A stretch of DNA of 15,348 bases. It comes from Mucidula mucida. Lineage: Eukaryota > Basidiomycota > Agaricomycetes > Agaricales > Physalacriaceae. The notes beneath the pieces were generated by a model. The model saw nothing but the letters and a program-made list of their open reading frames with translations, was not told the origin of the DNA and made no database searches. Below, in pieces: positions 1-8,350 of this stretch. Where the stretch lies: positions 1-15,348 of the forward strand of contig JADNYV010000802.1 in the NCBI GenBank assembly GCA_015501055.1, given 5' to 3'. Each line of letters opens with the position of its first letter. Positions within the stretch are counted from its first letter, which is position 1. The translations under genes and the position numbers were made by a program.

Positions 1-104
1 TATAATAAGTACCCGCCACTGGGGGTGCTCTTAATTAGAGCCTGTATTGTAATATGATGCCCTCTTATTAGAGTGCTGTATTATATTATAGGTACAGCAT
101 AGGG
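1..104. repeat. AT-rich left flank with two diverged ~34-bp tandem units
   Basis: Short AT-rich stretch outside the left LTR. Two imperfect direct copies are visible at about 28-61 and 62-95; both start CTCTTA..TTAGAG and continue into CTGTATT followed by an AT run. The unit also contains a small inverted repeat (GCTCT..AGAGC). Nothing similar lies next to the right LTR, so this is not part of the shared LTR sequence. It may be host DNA or the remains of an older insertion. Confidence 0.45.
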
Positions 105-105
105 T

Positions 106-415
106 GCTCACAGTCAAATCCTTCTTGATCTGGGGAATAAAGGTAAGGTATATTTTCCTAGCTAGAGCTTAAGTACTCAACTATAGCTGTCGAGACAAAA
201 CACAAGTGTAGACAGATAGGAAGGTAATGTAAGTAATGATACTATAGATGGTTATAGTAAGGAGGCTACGTAGGTCATATGGACCTGTAAAGTGTTTGTT
301 GAGGCATAAAGGGGAGTGAGATATAGAAATAAATGTAAAAGGTAGGGAAACACAAAGAAGCGTACATGCCCAAGTCCGGATCGAATCTACCAGTGCGTTG
401 ATCTGTACTTCCACA
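106..415 (-). repeat. Left LTR (3' LTR of the minus-sense element)
   Basis: Aligns without gaps to 4504-4813. I count 11 differences in 310 positions, all transitions. On the plus strand the repeat can be read as TG (105-106) to CA (414-415), the usual LTR ends. In 9 of the 11 differing sites this copy carries A or T where the other carries G or C. Confidence 0.93.
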
Positions 416-466
416 GTGGGGGATAGAAAATAGACGTCGCCCCGACGTCGTCTTGCCTAATGATCC

Positions 467-1372
467 CTAATCCCAGTTGAGCATCTCTGGTTCATCATAG
501 GCATTGTTGACGACGTCAATAGGCTCCTCAACCGCGAACTGATGATGAGGACACGTCTTCAACCAATCAGGAATATCCTCCAAAATGTACCTATTGATGG
601 GGTACTGTTGTCCAAAAGGTCCTCTCCACCATTCCAGCATCCGTTGCTCGCCATCCGGGTATCACTTCTGATAACAATGCATCATAGCCCTAAGCATTGC
701 GTACGGACCACCTTCGTTGTTGAGGAAGTTGTTCCCTCGGTGGACAAGAAAATGAGCAGTGTCGTCTTTAAGAGCCGTGTGCGCAGTGGCTACCTCGTAA
801 CCCGTGAAGCGATGGACTACGCAGCAAGAAGAGGGGGATACATCATCTGCACCGCTGTGGGTAGCCGTCCACTCGTCAATGGTCTGGAATGGTTGGCAGC
901 ACGCCAAGAAGTACGGGGCGTTGTAAGGGAAATGATCAATGGAGTCTGCATAACGGGAAGGGATGTACTTCTGCGTTGGGCAGAGCAAGTAGGCGAGAAT
1001 CTCTGTCCAAGTAAGGAGGAAGTCTCGAACCCAGATTCTCCTGCCGCGCTTGGTGATGGAGAGTGTCATGCAGAAGTCCGTCCGAACGTACAACATGTAC
1101 ATGTAGTAGGAGATGCAATCATTGTTGTGGGAGTGCCAGTGGGGAATGCGCGCAAAGTAGAATGTCTGCACGGCCATACAAGGCCGCTTGGCACCCTTGG
1201 TTGTACCGGGCTGGGAGATGAGGTTGGTATATTCTGAGAAGGCCACCGTTGGCTGGTAGCAGCCTGGACATCCTTCGTGCACGTTGAAATGAGCTCGGAC
1301 TCGTGCGTCGAAGGACAGATTGCCTGTATAAGCAGGACTGTTGGCAGGGTATCTAATTAGGTGAAGGGGCAT
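467..1372 (-). pseudogene. Third ORF of the retroelement, unknown function, one internal stop
   Basis: An open frame starts with ATG at 1372 and meets a TGA at 662-664. The same frame then stays open for 64 more codons to a TAG at 467-469, for about 300 codons in all. The protein is rich in His, Cys, Tyr and Trp, with CPGC early and a Trp-Trp pair in the downstream part. I see no signal peptide, clear membrane segment, chromodomain or retroviral envelope feature. It sits where some Ty3/gypsy elements carry an additional ORF, after integrase and before the 3' LTR. The internal TGA would be explained by one CGA-to-TGA transition at a CpG (plus position 664). Function is not recognised. It is better preserved than the integrase of the same element. 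Confidence 0.6.
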
Positions 1373-1511
1373 GGTGAAAGAAGGGATGAATAAGGGAGAT
1401 TGAGAGGTGATAGGAAGTTAAAATGAGAATCGTGAGAGGAGATCCTCCTCTCGGGTATCAGCATGATATATTGCGCTATTCATTGAATAGCATGAATTGA
1501 TTCGTAGATCC
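1373..1511. other. Spacer between integrase remnant and third ORF with two hairpins
   Basis: Contains a 7-bp inverted repeat with a 5-nt loop (arms 1434-1440 and 1446-1452) and a perfect 8-bp inverted repeat with a 1-nt centre (arms 1475-1482 and 1484-1491). They lie just past the end of the integrase frame and upstream of the third ORF on the minus strand. A role in RNA processing or translation of the third ORF is possible but unproven. Confidence 0.4.
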
Positions 1512-3088
1512 TTAATCGAGGCCATACTCTGCACAAAAGGCGAAGACACGATCAAGCCTGTATTCCGGATTGTCATACACGACGATATGCGTGCCCAGCT
1601 TTATCTGAAGAGTCTGGTTATCGGGTTGAAAGTAGAAGAGTCTGAGCTGCCTGATATTGACATGGCCTTTGCGAATTGCTCCAGACAGTTCTTGTAACTC
1701 GAACACATCACAGTCCCTTTTCTTGTGAATCATGTAGGGCCCTGAATAGGTCCATTCTCCTTTACCTCCTTTGATCTCGTCAAGTCTAGACTCCCTGAGC
1801 CATACATACATTCCTTCCTCATAGTTGGAGAAGTTGAATTGGAAGTGATGTTGCTTAGCTAGATTCTCAATTGCCAACTGTCTGGACTCTTTCAGCTTTG
1901 CATTGGCCTGCTCCATCTTTTCATTGCGCTCGGTGATCTGCGCTGCCCTGATTGCGATGAGCTCCTCGTGGGTATGTACCTGGTCCCAATTCAGTGTCTG
2001 CCATGTGATTTCCTCTAGATTGAAAGAAAAGACGGGTTGCTGGCCGTACAGAAGATAGTAGGCAGAAAATCCTGTGGCCTGGGATACTGTGACGTGCATA
2101 GCAAATAGCACCGTGTAGAGAAAGCGTGACCACCATCCTTTCTGATCTCCTGTTAATTTGAACAACACATTGACCAAGACTTGATGGTGCCGTTCTACTG
2201 GTGCGTTTCCTTGGGGATGATACGCCGTGGAAATAATTACCGTACAATTGTATAGTGTTCGCAAAAGATGAAGGACTTCACCCTTGAACTCTGATCCTCC
2301 ATCAACGGTAATAACCGGTACACAGCTAAATTAGCAAACTATATCCTCATAAATGAACTTGGCCACTGTAGCCGTGTTAGCTGCTTTGACTGCATGCGCT
2401 TCCGGCCATAGTATCGTCGATTTGTCCTCTCTATTGCTTGGAGAATATAACCAACACCTTCGACTCCTAATGGCATCTTGATAGTGTCGAGATCAAAATG
2501 ACGCAGCAGCGGGGCTTGCCACAACTCGTGATACGGGAGGACTGGGATCTTGGTAATGGACTTCTGGCATTCAATGCATGAACACACAAAATAGGAGACA
2601 TTGTCGTACATGTTTGGCTAATAGAAACAATTGCAGAGGGTAATGTATGTCACATCGCGTCCTCGATGGCCTGTGGTGATATGAGCTTGTGCCATCAGTT
2701 CGCGTCTCTTAGCGATGTCTTCCACAACCAAGCGCGGCAGGATTCCTTGTCCCTTCTTTGCTATAAGCCATAGCTTATCGTCTCGGAGAAGGTATCTTCG
2801 TGCTTGCTTTGCAAAGTTGAGTTTCTGGTAATCCTGCTTGAGCCAAAGCGGGAAGAGCTTGTCCGTAAAGAATGCTCGTAGCTCAATCCAATAAAGACTG
2901 TCATCCTTATTCTTTGTTCCAAACTTATGTCCTTTTGTAGAAGATAACAGTTCCGCAGACATGGCATAAACGGGGCTGGTAGCGTACATGTAGGTGTCCA
3001 GCGTGACCTGGTGACCAGTGTGCGTGTATGCAATCGGTACTTGTAGGATTTGCTTGCATCTGTGAAATTCCGGCAGATATTGAGAGTT
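1512..3088 (-). pseudogene. Ty3/gypsy integrase remnant (HHCC zinc domain plus DDE core and C-terminal domain)
   Basis: Three blocks read as one integrase. Block 1 (3088-2618) carries the histidine half of the zinc finger (HITTGHRG) and ends at a TAG at 2618-2620 where a Trp codon is expected. Block 2 (about 2617-2430) has the cysteine half (CSCIEC) and the first catalytic Asp (DTIK, codon 2488-2486). A frameshift near 2425-2435 and a TAA at 2331-2333 follow. The second Asp (VDGGSEF, codon 2303-2301) lies in the frame of block 3, upstream of the open part near its start, and block 3 (2330-1512) has the catalytic Glu (PVERHH, codon 2195-2193) followed by a basic, aromatic C-terminal domain. 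All DDE residues are present, but the frame is broken at three or more places, so no active enzyme is expected. Confidence 0.88.
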
Positions 3089-3508
3089 CTAAGGCTGGAC
3101 GTTACCGAGTGAAGCAGTACGTAGAAGAGAATAAGGGGCTGCATACGCGTACACCATGTAGCCTTGTGGGTGCGTGTTGTTGAGCATGTCCTGTCCATCC
3201 AGGGTCATTGTGTTTGAAATATGGTATGAAAATCTGGGGAATGAAGTGGTTGTCTGAAATGGGTTGGAGTATTTGATTTAGAGCATCTGGAGGCAAAACC
3301 TGTAGAAGGTCGTTGGCGTAACGTCTATGGATATGCACTCTGCTCTGCCGTACGTGATCTTGTACGCGTCAAGAAACTCTTCTGCATCATCTGCAGCATT
3401 TGGGTAATCAGATGGTATCTGGGGGGAACAAGAGAGAGTGTTATGGGAAGGGGTGATGGTAACAACGGGCGCATCTGTGGTGTTCCCGTAGTCGTCAAAT
3501 CTGACTCT
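3089..3508 (-). pseudogene. Unassigned coding-like stretch between gag and integrase
   Basis: Protein-like sequence can be followed on the minus strand, but the frame changes more than once. One segment is acidic (ADDAEEFLDAY, near 3385-3355), another has DLLQVLPPDALNQIL (near 3320-3275), and a third is Tyr/Ala-rich (near 3190-3095). I recognise no protease, reverse transcriptase or RNase H motif. It could be the tail of gag, or remnants of pol on either side of a deletion that removed the polymerase. Confidence 0.4.
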
Positions 3509-4209
3509 TCAAGCCGCGGATGGCTCTGGCTTGGTGAGCAACGTCCTGTTCAAGATGCTATCTGTCTTGAACCTCGTCTTGAGCAGGTCATAAGCTACCG
3601 TGATTGTGACGGAATCTTTCCTAGTCCGGTTGGCTTTGGGGATCCCGTTGTTGAACCACTCAATCATTGAGGAGGGAATCTTGTCGACAAAATACGCCCA
3701 GATCTCCTTCTCTGTGAGAAGATGTTCTTCTTCAAAGGCGCGGCTAGCTCAATGAAGCTGCCATAGTAGGTGGACAGGTCCTTCTGGGACGCGAATGCTG
3801 GCTTCTCTGCTGATGCAAGTACAAAATCTCTGAGATCTTCGACTGTTGTGGGGACGGGTTTATCATTGAGGCCGTAGAGGCGCTCTAAGATGGTCTTTGC
3901 CGCAGCCCATGTACGGTTGGGCTCATCTTTGTCGAACTCGGGGAGGAATCGAATGCGGCTCTTAACCTCGTTGGAGCAGTACATCAGGATCCAATTGACG
4001 AGAGCATCCTTGTTATTGATTCCAGCACGCTTCCCGTGATGTACGATAGTCTTCAGGAAATCATTGAGGTGGCGGCCGTTGTATTGCGGCGCGCCAACGT
4101 CACCGGCTATGGGCATGGGAATGATGATCTGGGTGAAGGCGGCTGCATGGCCACCTTGTGTAGCAGTGGTTCCAGGAGTAGGCTGCTGGGTTGTAGTGCC
4201 CGGAGCCAT
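3509..4209 (-). pseudogene. Ty3/gypsy gag (capsid-like), frameshifted
   Basis: The open frame starts with ATG at 4209 and runs to 3664 (181 codons). It begins with a Thr/Pro/Gln-rich stretch, then a capsid-like helical region with the pattern PQYNGRHLNDFL..., typical of Agaricomycete gypsy gag. A one-base slip near 3716-3732 moves the coding frame; the expected continuation (EIWAYFVDKIP..., then a Lys/Arg-rich stretch) stays open to a TGA at 3509-3511, again explainable by CGA-to-TGA at a CpG. No CCHC zinc knuckle is seen. The start is favoured because the ATG follows the leader and no upstream in-frame Met adds family-like sequence. Confidence 0.8.
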
Positions 4210-4503
4210 CTAGCTTATTGATGAATCAAAGGGATGCAAAAAGGGGTATGGACAACGTCCAGTGGGTATTGGTACTCAGCAAGTGCTTCTGGTCCAACTT
4301 GTCCCTTGCGGTGGGCTCCACTGTCTGAGGGGATGTTAATCCACTCGTGAGATGATGTGATGAGGGTGTCGGATAGGTACGGAGACCGTGCGGGAAGCAG
4401 TTGTCGAGTCGGGTTGTGGAGATTATGGGAGTACATGTAGCGTAGAGTTTGGAGAGTACGAGGTATCGAATTGAGAGTACTGTTGGACCTTTTAACAACA
4501 ACA
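4210..4503 (-). other. Retroelement 5' leader between LTR and gag
   Basis: About 290 bp with no ORF resembling a gene. A primer binding site should lie at its LTR edge, but the minus-strand sequence there (TGTTGTTGTTAAAAGG) does not match a tRNA 3' end that I recognise. Self-priming as in some fungal elements, or decay, are both possible. Confidence 0.5.
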
Positions 4504-4813
4504 GCTTACAGTCAAATCCTTCTTGATCTGGGGAACAAAGGTAAGGTATATTTTCCTAGCTAGAGCTTAAGTACTCGACTATAGCTGTCGAGACGAAACG
4601 CAAGTGTAGACAGATAGGAAGGTAATGTAAGTAATGATACTGTAGATGGTTATAGTAAGGAGGCTACGTAGGTCATATGGACCTGTAAAGTGTCTGTTGA
4701 GGCATAAAGGGGAGTGAGATATAGAAATGAATGTAAAAGATAGGGAAACACAAAGAAGCGTACATGCCCAAGTCCGGATCGAATCTACCAGTGCGTCGAT
4801 CCGTACTTCCACA
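4504..4813 (-). repeat. Right LTR (5' LTR of the minus-sense element)
   Basis: Gap-free match to 106-415. Read on the minus strand it begins TGTGGAAGTAC. Its inner end reads AGCT rather than the TG/CA expected, so the exact inner boundary is uncertain by a few bases. It would have held the element's own promoter, pointing away from the downstream synthetase gene. Confidence 0.93.
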
Positions 4814-5124
4814 CCGTAACAAGCACTGCGTTTTATTGTACAGCAAGAGATTTCAAAACGCGTTGAAGCCCTGAGATCTCCGTGGAAGTCTGCCAGCTCG
4901 GCCCGTAGCGGCCATCATGCATTTTCAAGCTCCGAGGAAAGGCTACGACTATTCATATGTAAGGCCTGTTATTCCGACTCATTGTACTGACCACCACCAT
5001 AACGTATTGAGGTATCCTTGTGTGTATCTGATATCCTACCCCACCGGGCGTAACAACTCTTGATAGCCGATTACTTGTTGTTCCCATGATGTAGACTGCC
5101 CACGTAAACGGCGCCTTCTTCCCC
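4814..5124 (+). other. Upstream region of the acetoacetyl-CoA synthetase gene
   Basis: The 311 bp between the LTR edge and the start codon is all the host promoter that remains next to the gene. No TATA box or CCAAT box stands out. A minimal upstream ORF (ATG ATG TAG, 5086-5094) lies 31 nt before the chosen start. Confidence 0.4.
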
Positions 5125-7750
5125 ATGACCATCATGACCAACTACTTCGACCAATCTCGGCTCCTACGGAAAGCAACGCCTTCCAATGCTACTGCTGTTG
5201 ATGCTTTCCGGCGCTACATTAATCGTAAACACGACCGACACCTTGGTACGTCTTTCTATCCATCTGTCCCCTGACAGTGTGGGGTAATATGGGGTACTAG
5301 AGAACTACCACGACCTGCACGCCTACTCCGTCTCGGACTATGCCTTCTGGATCGACCTATGGGAGTTTCTCCAAGTTATATCTTCGGTTCCGCCCAATCC
5401 CAGACAGGTAACACTCTTACTAGTACTTACCTTCGTTCCTTCTGACGCGAGTGGCAAAGGTGATAGCGGAGGGACATATCTCGGAAGTCCCCATTTGGTT
5501 TCCCGGAGCGCGATTGAACTACGCAGAGAACCTTCTCGCGAGGAGAGACGACGGGATCGCTGTGACGACCACGGGCGAGTCCGGTGTCGTGGTGGATTAT
5601 AGCTTTAGAACGCTGCGGGAGATGGTCAGGGAGATGGCCGCTGCACTGCGTGTAAATGGCCTTCGTGTTGGGGATCGAGTTGCTGGTAAATTTAGGTTTT
5701 CCGTCTGGAGTTTTACTCAACTTTCATAAAGCAATTGTCAGAAACTCAATAACGGCCATCGTCATCGCGCTCGCTACCGCGAGTCTGGGTGGGATATTCT
5801 CGTCTACGGCTACAGATATGGGAACTCAGGTCATTGCATACACCCTATGTTCTTCCACGGAGGCTCATGTGAGATCAGGGAATTCTCGACCGATACGAAC
5901 AAATATCTCCCAAATTCGTGTTTGCAGAAACCGAAGTGCTTTATGCGGGCAAGGTCATAGACCTCGTTCCCAAGGTCCTTGACGTGTTTGCGAAGCTCAA
6001 GCGCCACGGAATGGAACATGGGATCGTTCTTCCCAGCGCCATCTCGGGGAAAGACCCCACTGAGGTGACTGGAGGGTAAAATAAACATTGTCTTGTGAGT
6101 TTGTTACATACTGATGTGTTCGTGTAGAGTATCGCTATCGAGCTTCCTAGCGTCTGGAGACGGCCGGGAATTAGCGTTCGAGCAGCTGCCTTTCAGCCAG
6201 CCGCTGTTCATTCTATACAGCTCTGGGACTTCCGGTCCGCCGAAGTGTATTGTTCACTGTGCTGGGGTGCGCATCTCATTACTCTTTGCCACACATGCCG
6301 GAATCTGAGGGCACCCTCAGGGTGCGTTGTTGACGTGTAAGAAGGACGTTCAGTTAGGCTTCGACCTCCGACAGGGCGATACCTTACTTCAATATACTTC
6401 CGTACGTATTCTGTCCCCGCGCTTCATGGTACCTTACCCCACATTGCAGACGGGGTGGATAATGTGGGTGCTCCACCTCACGACACTATCCATAGGCGCT
6501 AGAGTCATATGCTACGACGGCTCTCCACTGCATCCGACCCCGCAAAGCTTCCTCAAGCTGATTAGCGACCAGAATGTGACGCTCCTGGGAACGAGTCCGC
6601 GGTGGATGACAGAGTTGCAGGGGAGGGGCGTACATCCGTGTATGTTTATATTTATCCTTACGCCACAATCCTGACGCGTTGCGGACGTAGTGAAAGTAGG
6701 GAGATTCGAGGCTCTACGCGCAATCTTGTGCACCGGCTCGGTCCTGACACCACCCATGTTCACATGGGCGCACAACGCGTTCGGCCGGCGAAAGGGTACA
6801 CCTGTTGTCCACATCCGGCGGCACGGATATATGCGGCTCTTGTGCGTTGCTTTCTTCCCCGCACGCAAATTAATTAATGCTACGTGCTATAGTTGTCACA
6901 GGCTCCCCAAGCCTTCCTTCGTACGCCGGAGGTACGTTCCTCCTCCTTGACCAGTGATTTGAATAAACTCCCGGCCCGATTACTTAGAAATTCAAGCCAA
7001 AGGACTCGGCATGAAGATCGAGATATTCTCTCCCTCAGGGGAGAACATCGAGGAGACGGGCGAGCCGGGGGAGCTCGTGTGCACGCGGCCGCATCCGACG
7101 GTGCCGTTGTGCTTTTGGGGCGATACACCCGATGGTAAGAAGCTCAGAGAGACGTATTATAGCACGTTCCCTGAGGTGTGGAGGCAGGGTGATTTCATGG
7201 TAAAGAATCCCAAAACGAGGGGGCTTATGATTCTTGGGAGGAGGTAATAATGAGTGCTTTCATTTCGCGTATTGTGTTGAGTACTAACGATTGGTGTAGT
7301 GATGGCGTGTTGAATCCCTCCGGGGTAAGGTTCGGATCAGCGGAGATCTACACCGCGTTGGAGGCGTTTACGGGTGTGGTGGAGGATTCGTTGTGTGTTG
7401 GACAGCGCAGGAAGGAGGATAACGATGAGAGGGTGTTGTTGTTCGTCAAGATGCGGCCGGGGAATGCGTTCACAAAGGAACTTGTCAAGGATATCAAGCA
7501 GACTATTCGGCAGAAGATGAGTCCGAGGCATGTCCCGAGCTTTGTTTTTGAGGTGGAGGATATACCGGTGAGTGCTAGTTCTATCCCACCTTTCGTTCTT
7601 GACAATGTTTAGTACACCGTGAACGGGAAGAAGATTGAGATTGCGGTGAAGCAGATAGTCTCGGGGTCTTCGTTGAAGCCCAGTGGTACGGTCGCCAACC
7701 CAGAGTCGTTGAAGTTGTACTACAAGTATGCAACCTCGAGGAAGTGGTGA
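5125..7750 (+). CDS. Acetoacetyl-CoA synthetase, 13 exons, one frameshift in exon 9
   Basis: Activates acetoacetate with ATP and CoA to acetoacetyl-CoA, a cytosolic step feeding sterol and fatty-acid synthesis (EC 6.2.1.16, family knowledge). Exons read by eye: 5125-5245, 5301-5407, 5460-5685, 5732-5829, 5879-6075, 6128-6266, 6321-6401, 6450-6639, 6691-6841, 6893-6931, 6988-7243, 7300-7567, 7613-7750; introns are 45-56 bp. With one base removed the product is 669 residues, normal for the family. Motifs: RLNYAENLL near the N-terminus, P-loop [14 protein letters not shown] (280-293), TSGGTD (427-432), [20 protein letters not shown] (from 533) and the catalytic Lys region YTVNGKK (625-631). One extra G at 6794-6796 breaks the frame after residue 421; everything downstream fits the family. 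Intron 3 is the least certain: its acceptor (AAAG before 5732) was chosen to keep the frame. ATG 5125 or 5134 may be the start. Confidence 0.93.
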
Positions 7751-8017
7751 AGAGCGAGAGAACAGCAAAATTGTAACAGAGGTTGGCTGTCATTACATTG
7801 TACACAGATGCCAGCTGCTAGATGAAGGTTCAGGCTCGACAGCCTTGGCCCTTTGGCGCTTGATCTGAAAAGAATCATGTCAGTATGCGCACAAGTCCAA
7901 TTCTTCTTCTTGAATTTATATTTGAAAAAAAGCGTCCTGGACATTATAGTAAAGAAATTGAATTTGGAATACCGGAAGATTGTTCATCATGCCAGAACGC
8001 TTGTGCGGGCGGGGAGC
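7751..8017. other. 3' flank of the synthetase gene, no gene seen
   Basis: AT-rich runs at 7905-7935 and 7950-7970 follow the synthetase stop and may include its 3' untranslated region. Short overlapping open frames on both strands here have no recognisable protein pattern and no supporting splice structure. Confidence 0.4.
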
Positions 8018-8263
8018 TCAATGGCGCGCGCGTGCAATGAACGGACACCTAGAGTGATTCCAACTCGGCGGGCGGTCCTTGGTTCTAGTAAGAACACGAT
8101 AATAATAATCAGCTGTCGGTAATCCCTTTCCTCACCTTCGGAAGACGCAACACGCTTGTGTAAGATACGGCTCGACGACACTATGCCAGCGCCGGAGGAT
8201 TGCCTTGTCGAGATTCACGAATCCCTGCTGGGCGCGCTGTTCAGCTTCACAAAGCTCATACAT
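8018..8263 (-). CDS. Possible small spliced gene or gene fragment, unknown function
   Basis: On the minus strand a frame open from 8350 reads as credible protein, with a run rich in Glu, Arg and aromatic residues (MYELCEAEQRAQQG, then FVNLDKAILRRWHSVVEPYL). Starting at ATG 8263, exon 1 (8263-8136) ends at a good donor (AG/GTGAGG). A 51-bp intron (8135-8085) ends TACTAG, and exon 2 (8084-8018) closes with TGA, giving about 64 residues. The intron length matches the neighbouring genes. The frame extends upstream of the ATG without a stop for 29 codons, so this may instead be the 3' end of a larger, otherwise lost gene. I do not recognise the family. Confidence 0.35.
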
Positions 8264-8350
8264 CCTCAATGAGTATTGCAGAGGAATATGTTCATCGGAA
8301 GGGACTATAGTTCTCAGAAGAGGAATGTGATTTCTTGGAAGGGGATAAGA

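Larger units (their letters stand above)
105..4813 (-). mobile_element. Degenerate Ty3/gypsy LTR retrotransposon lacking reverse transcriptase
   Basis: Two nearly identical direct repeats (about 106-415 and 4504-4813) bound an internal region read on the minus strand. In element order it holds a leader, gag (4209 down to about 3509), an unassigned stretch, an integrase remnant (3088-1512) and a third ORF (1372-467). The gag and integrase sequence is of the Ty3/gypsy kind found in Agaricomycetes. No reverse transcriptase catalytic motif (Y/F-x-DD), RNase H or protease signature is seen in any frame, and only about 420 bp separates gag from integrase, too little for them. Several stops and frameshifts break gag and integrase. 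No 5-bp target duplication is visible (left flank taggg, right flank ccgta) and no clear primer binding site or polypurine tract was found on the minus strand. It is a dead or strictly non-autonomous copy. Confidence 0.9.

Noticed and set aside
415..440. Primer-binding-site-like TGGGGGATAG next to the left LTR on the plus strand, implying a plus-sense element
   Set aside because: gag and integrase both read on the minus strand, and no polypurine tract lies before the right LTR on the plus strand.
542..1237. Open frame of 231 codons on the plus strand
   Set aside because: It is antisense to the third retroelement ORF and lacks protein-like pattern; the minus-strand frame is longer once the single stop is allowed for and sits in element order.
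467..1372. Third ORF as a retroviral envelope gene
   Set aside because: No signal peptide, no clear hydrophobic anchor and no cleavage site can be seen.
6602..7138. Overlapping frames inside the synthetase gene on both strands
   Set aside because: They are shadows of spliced exons; exon boundaries and family motifs explain the region.
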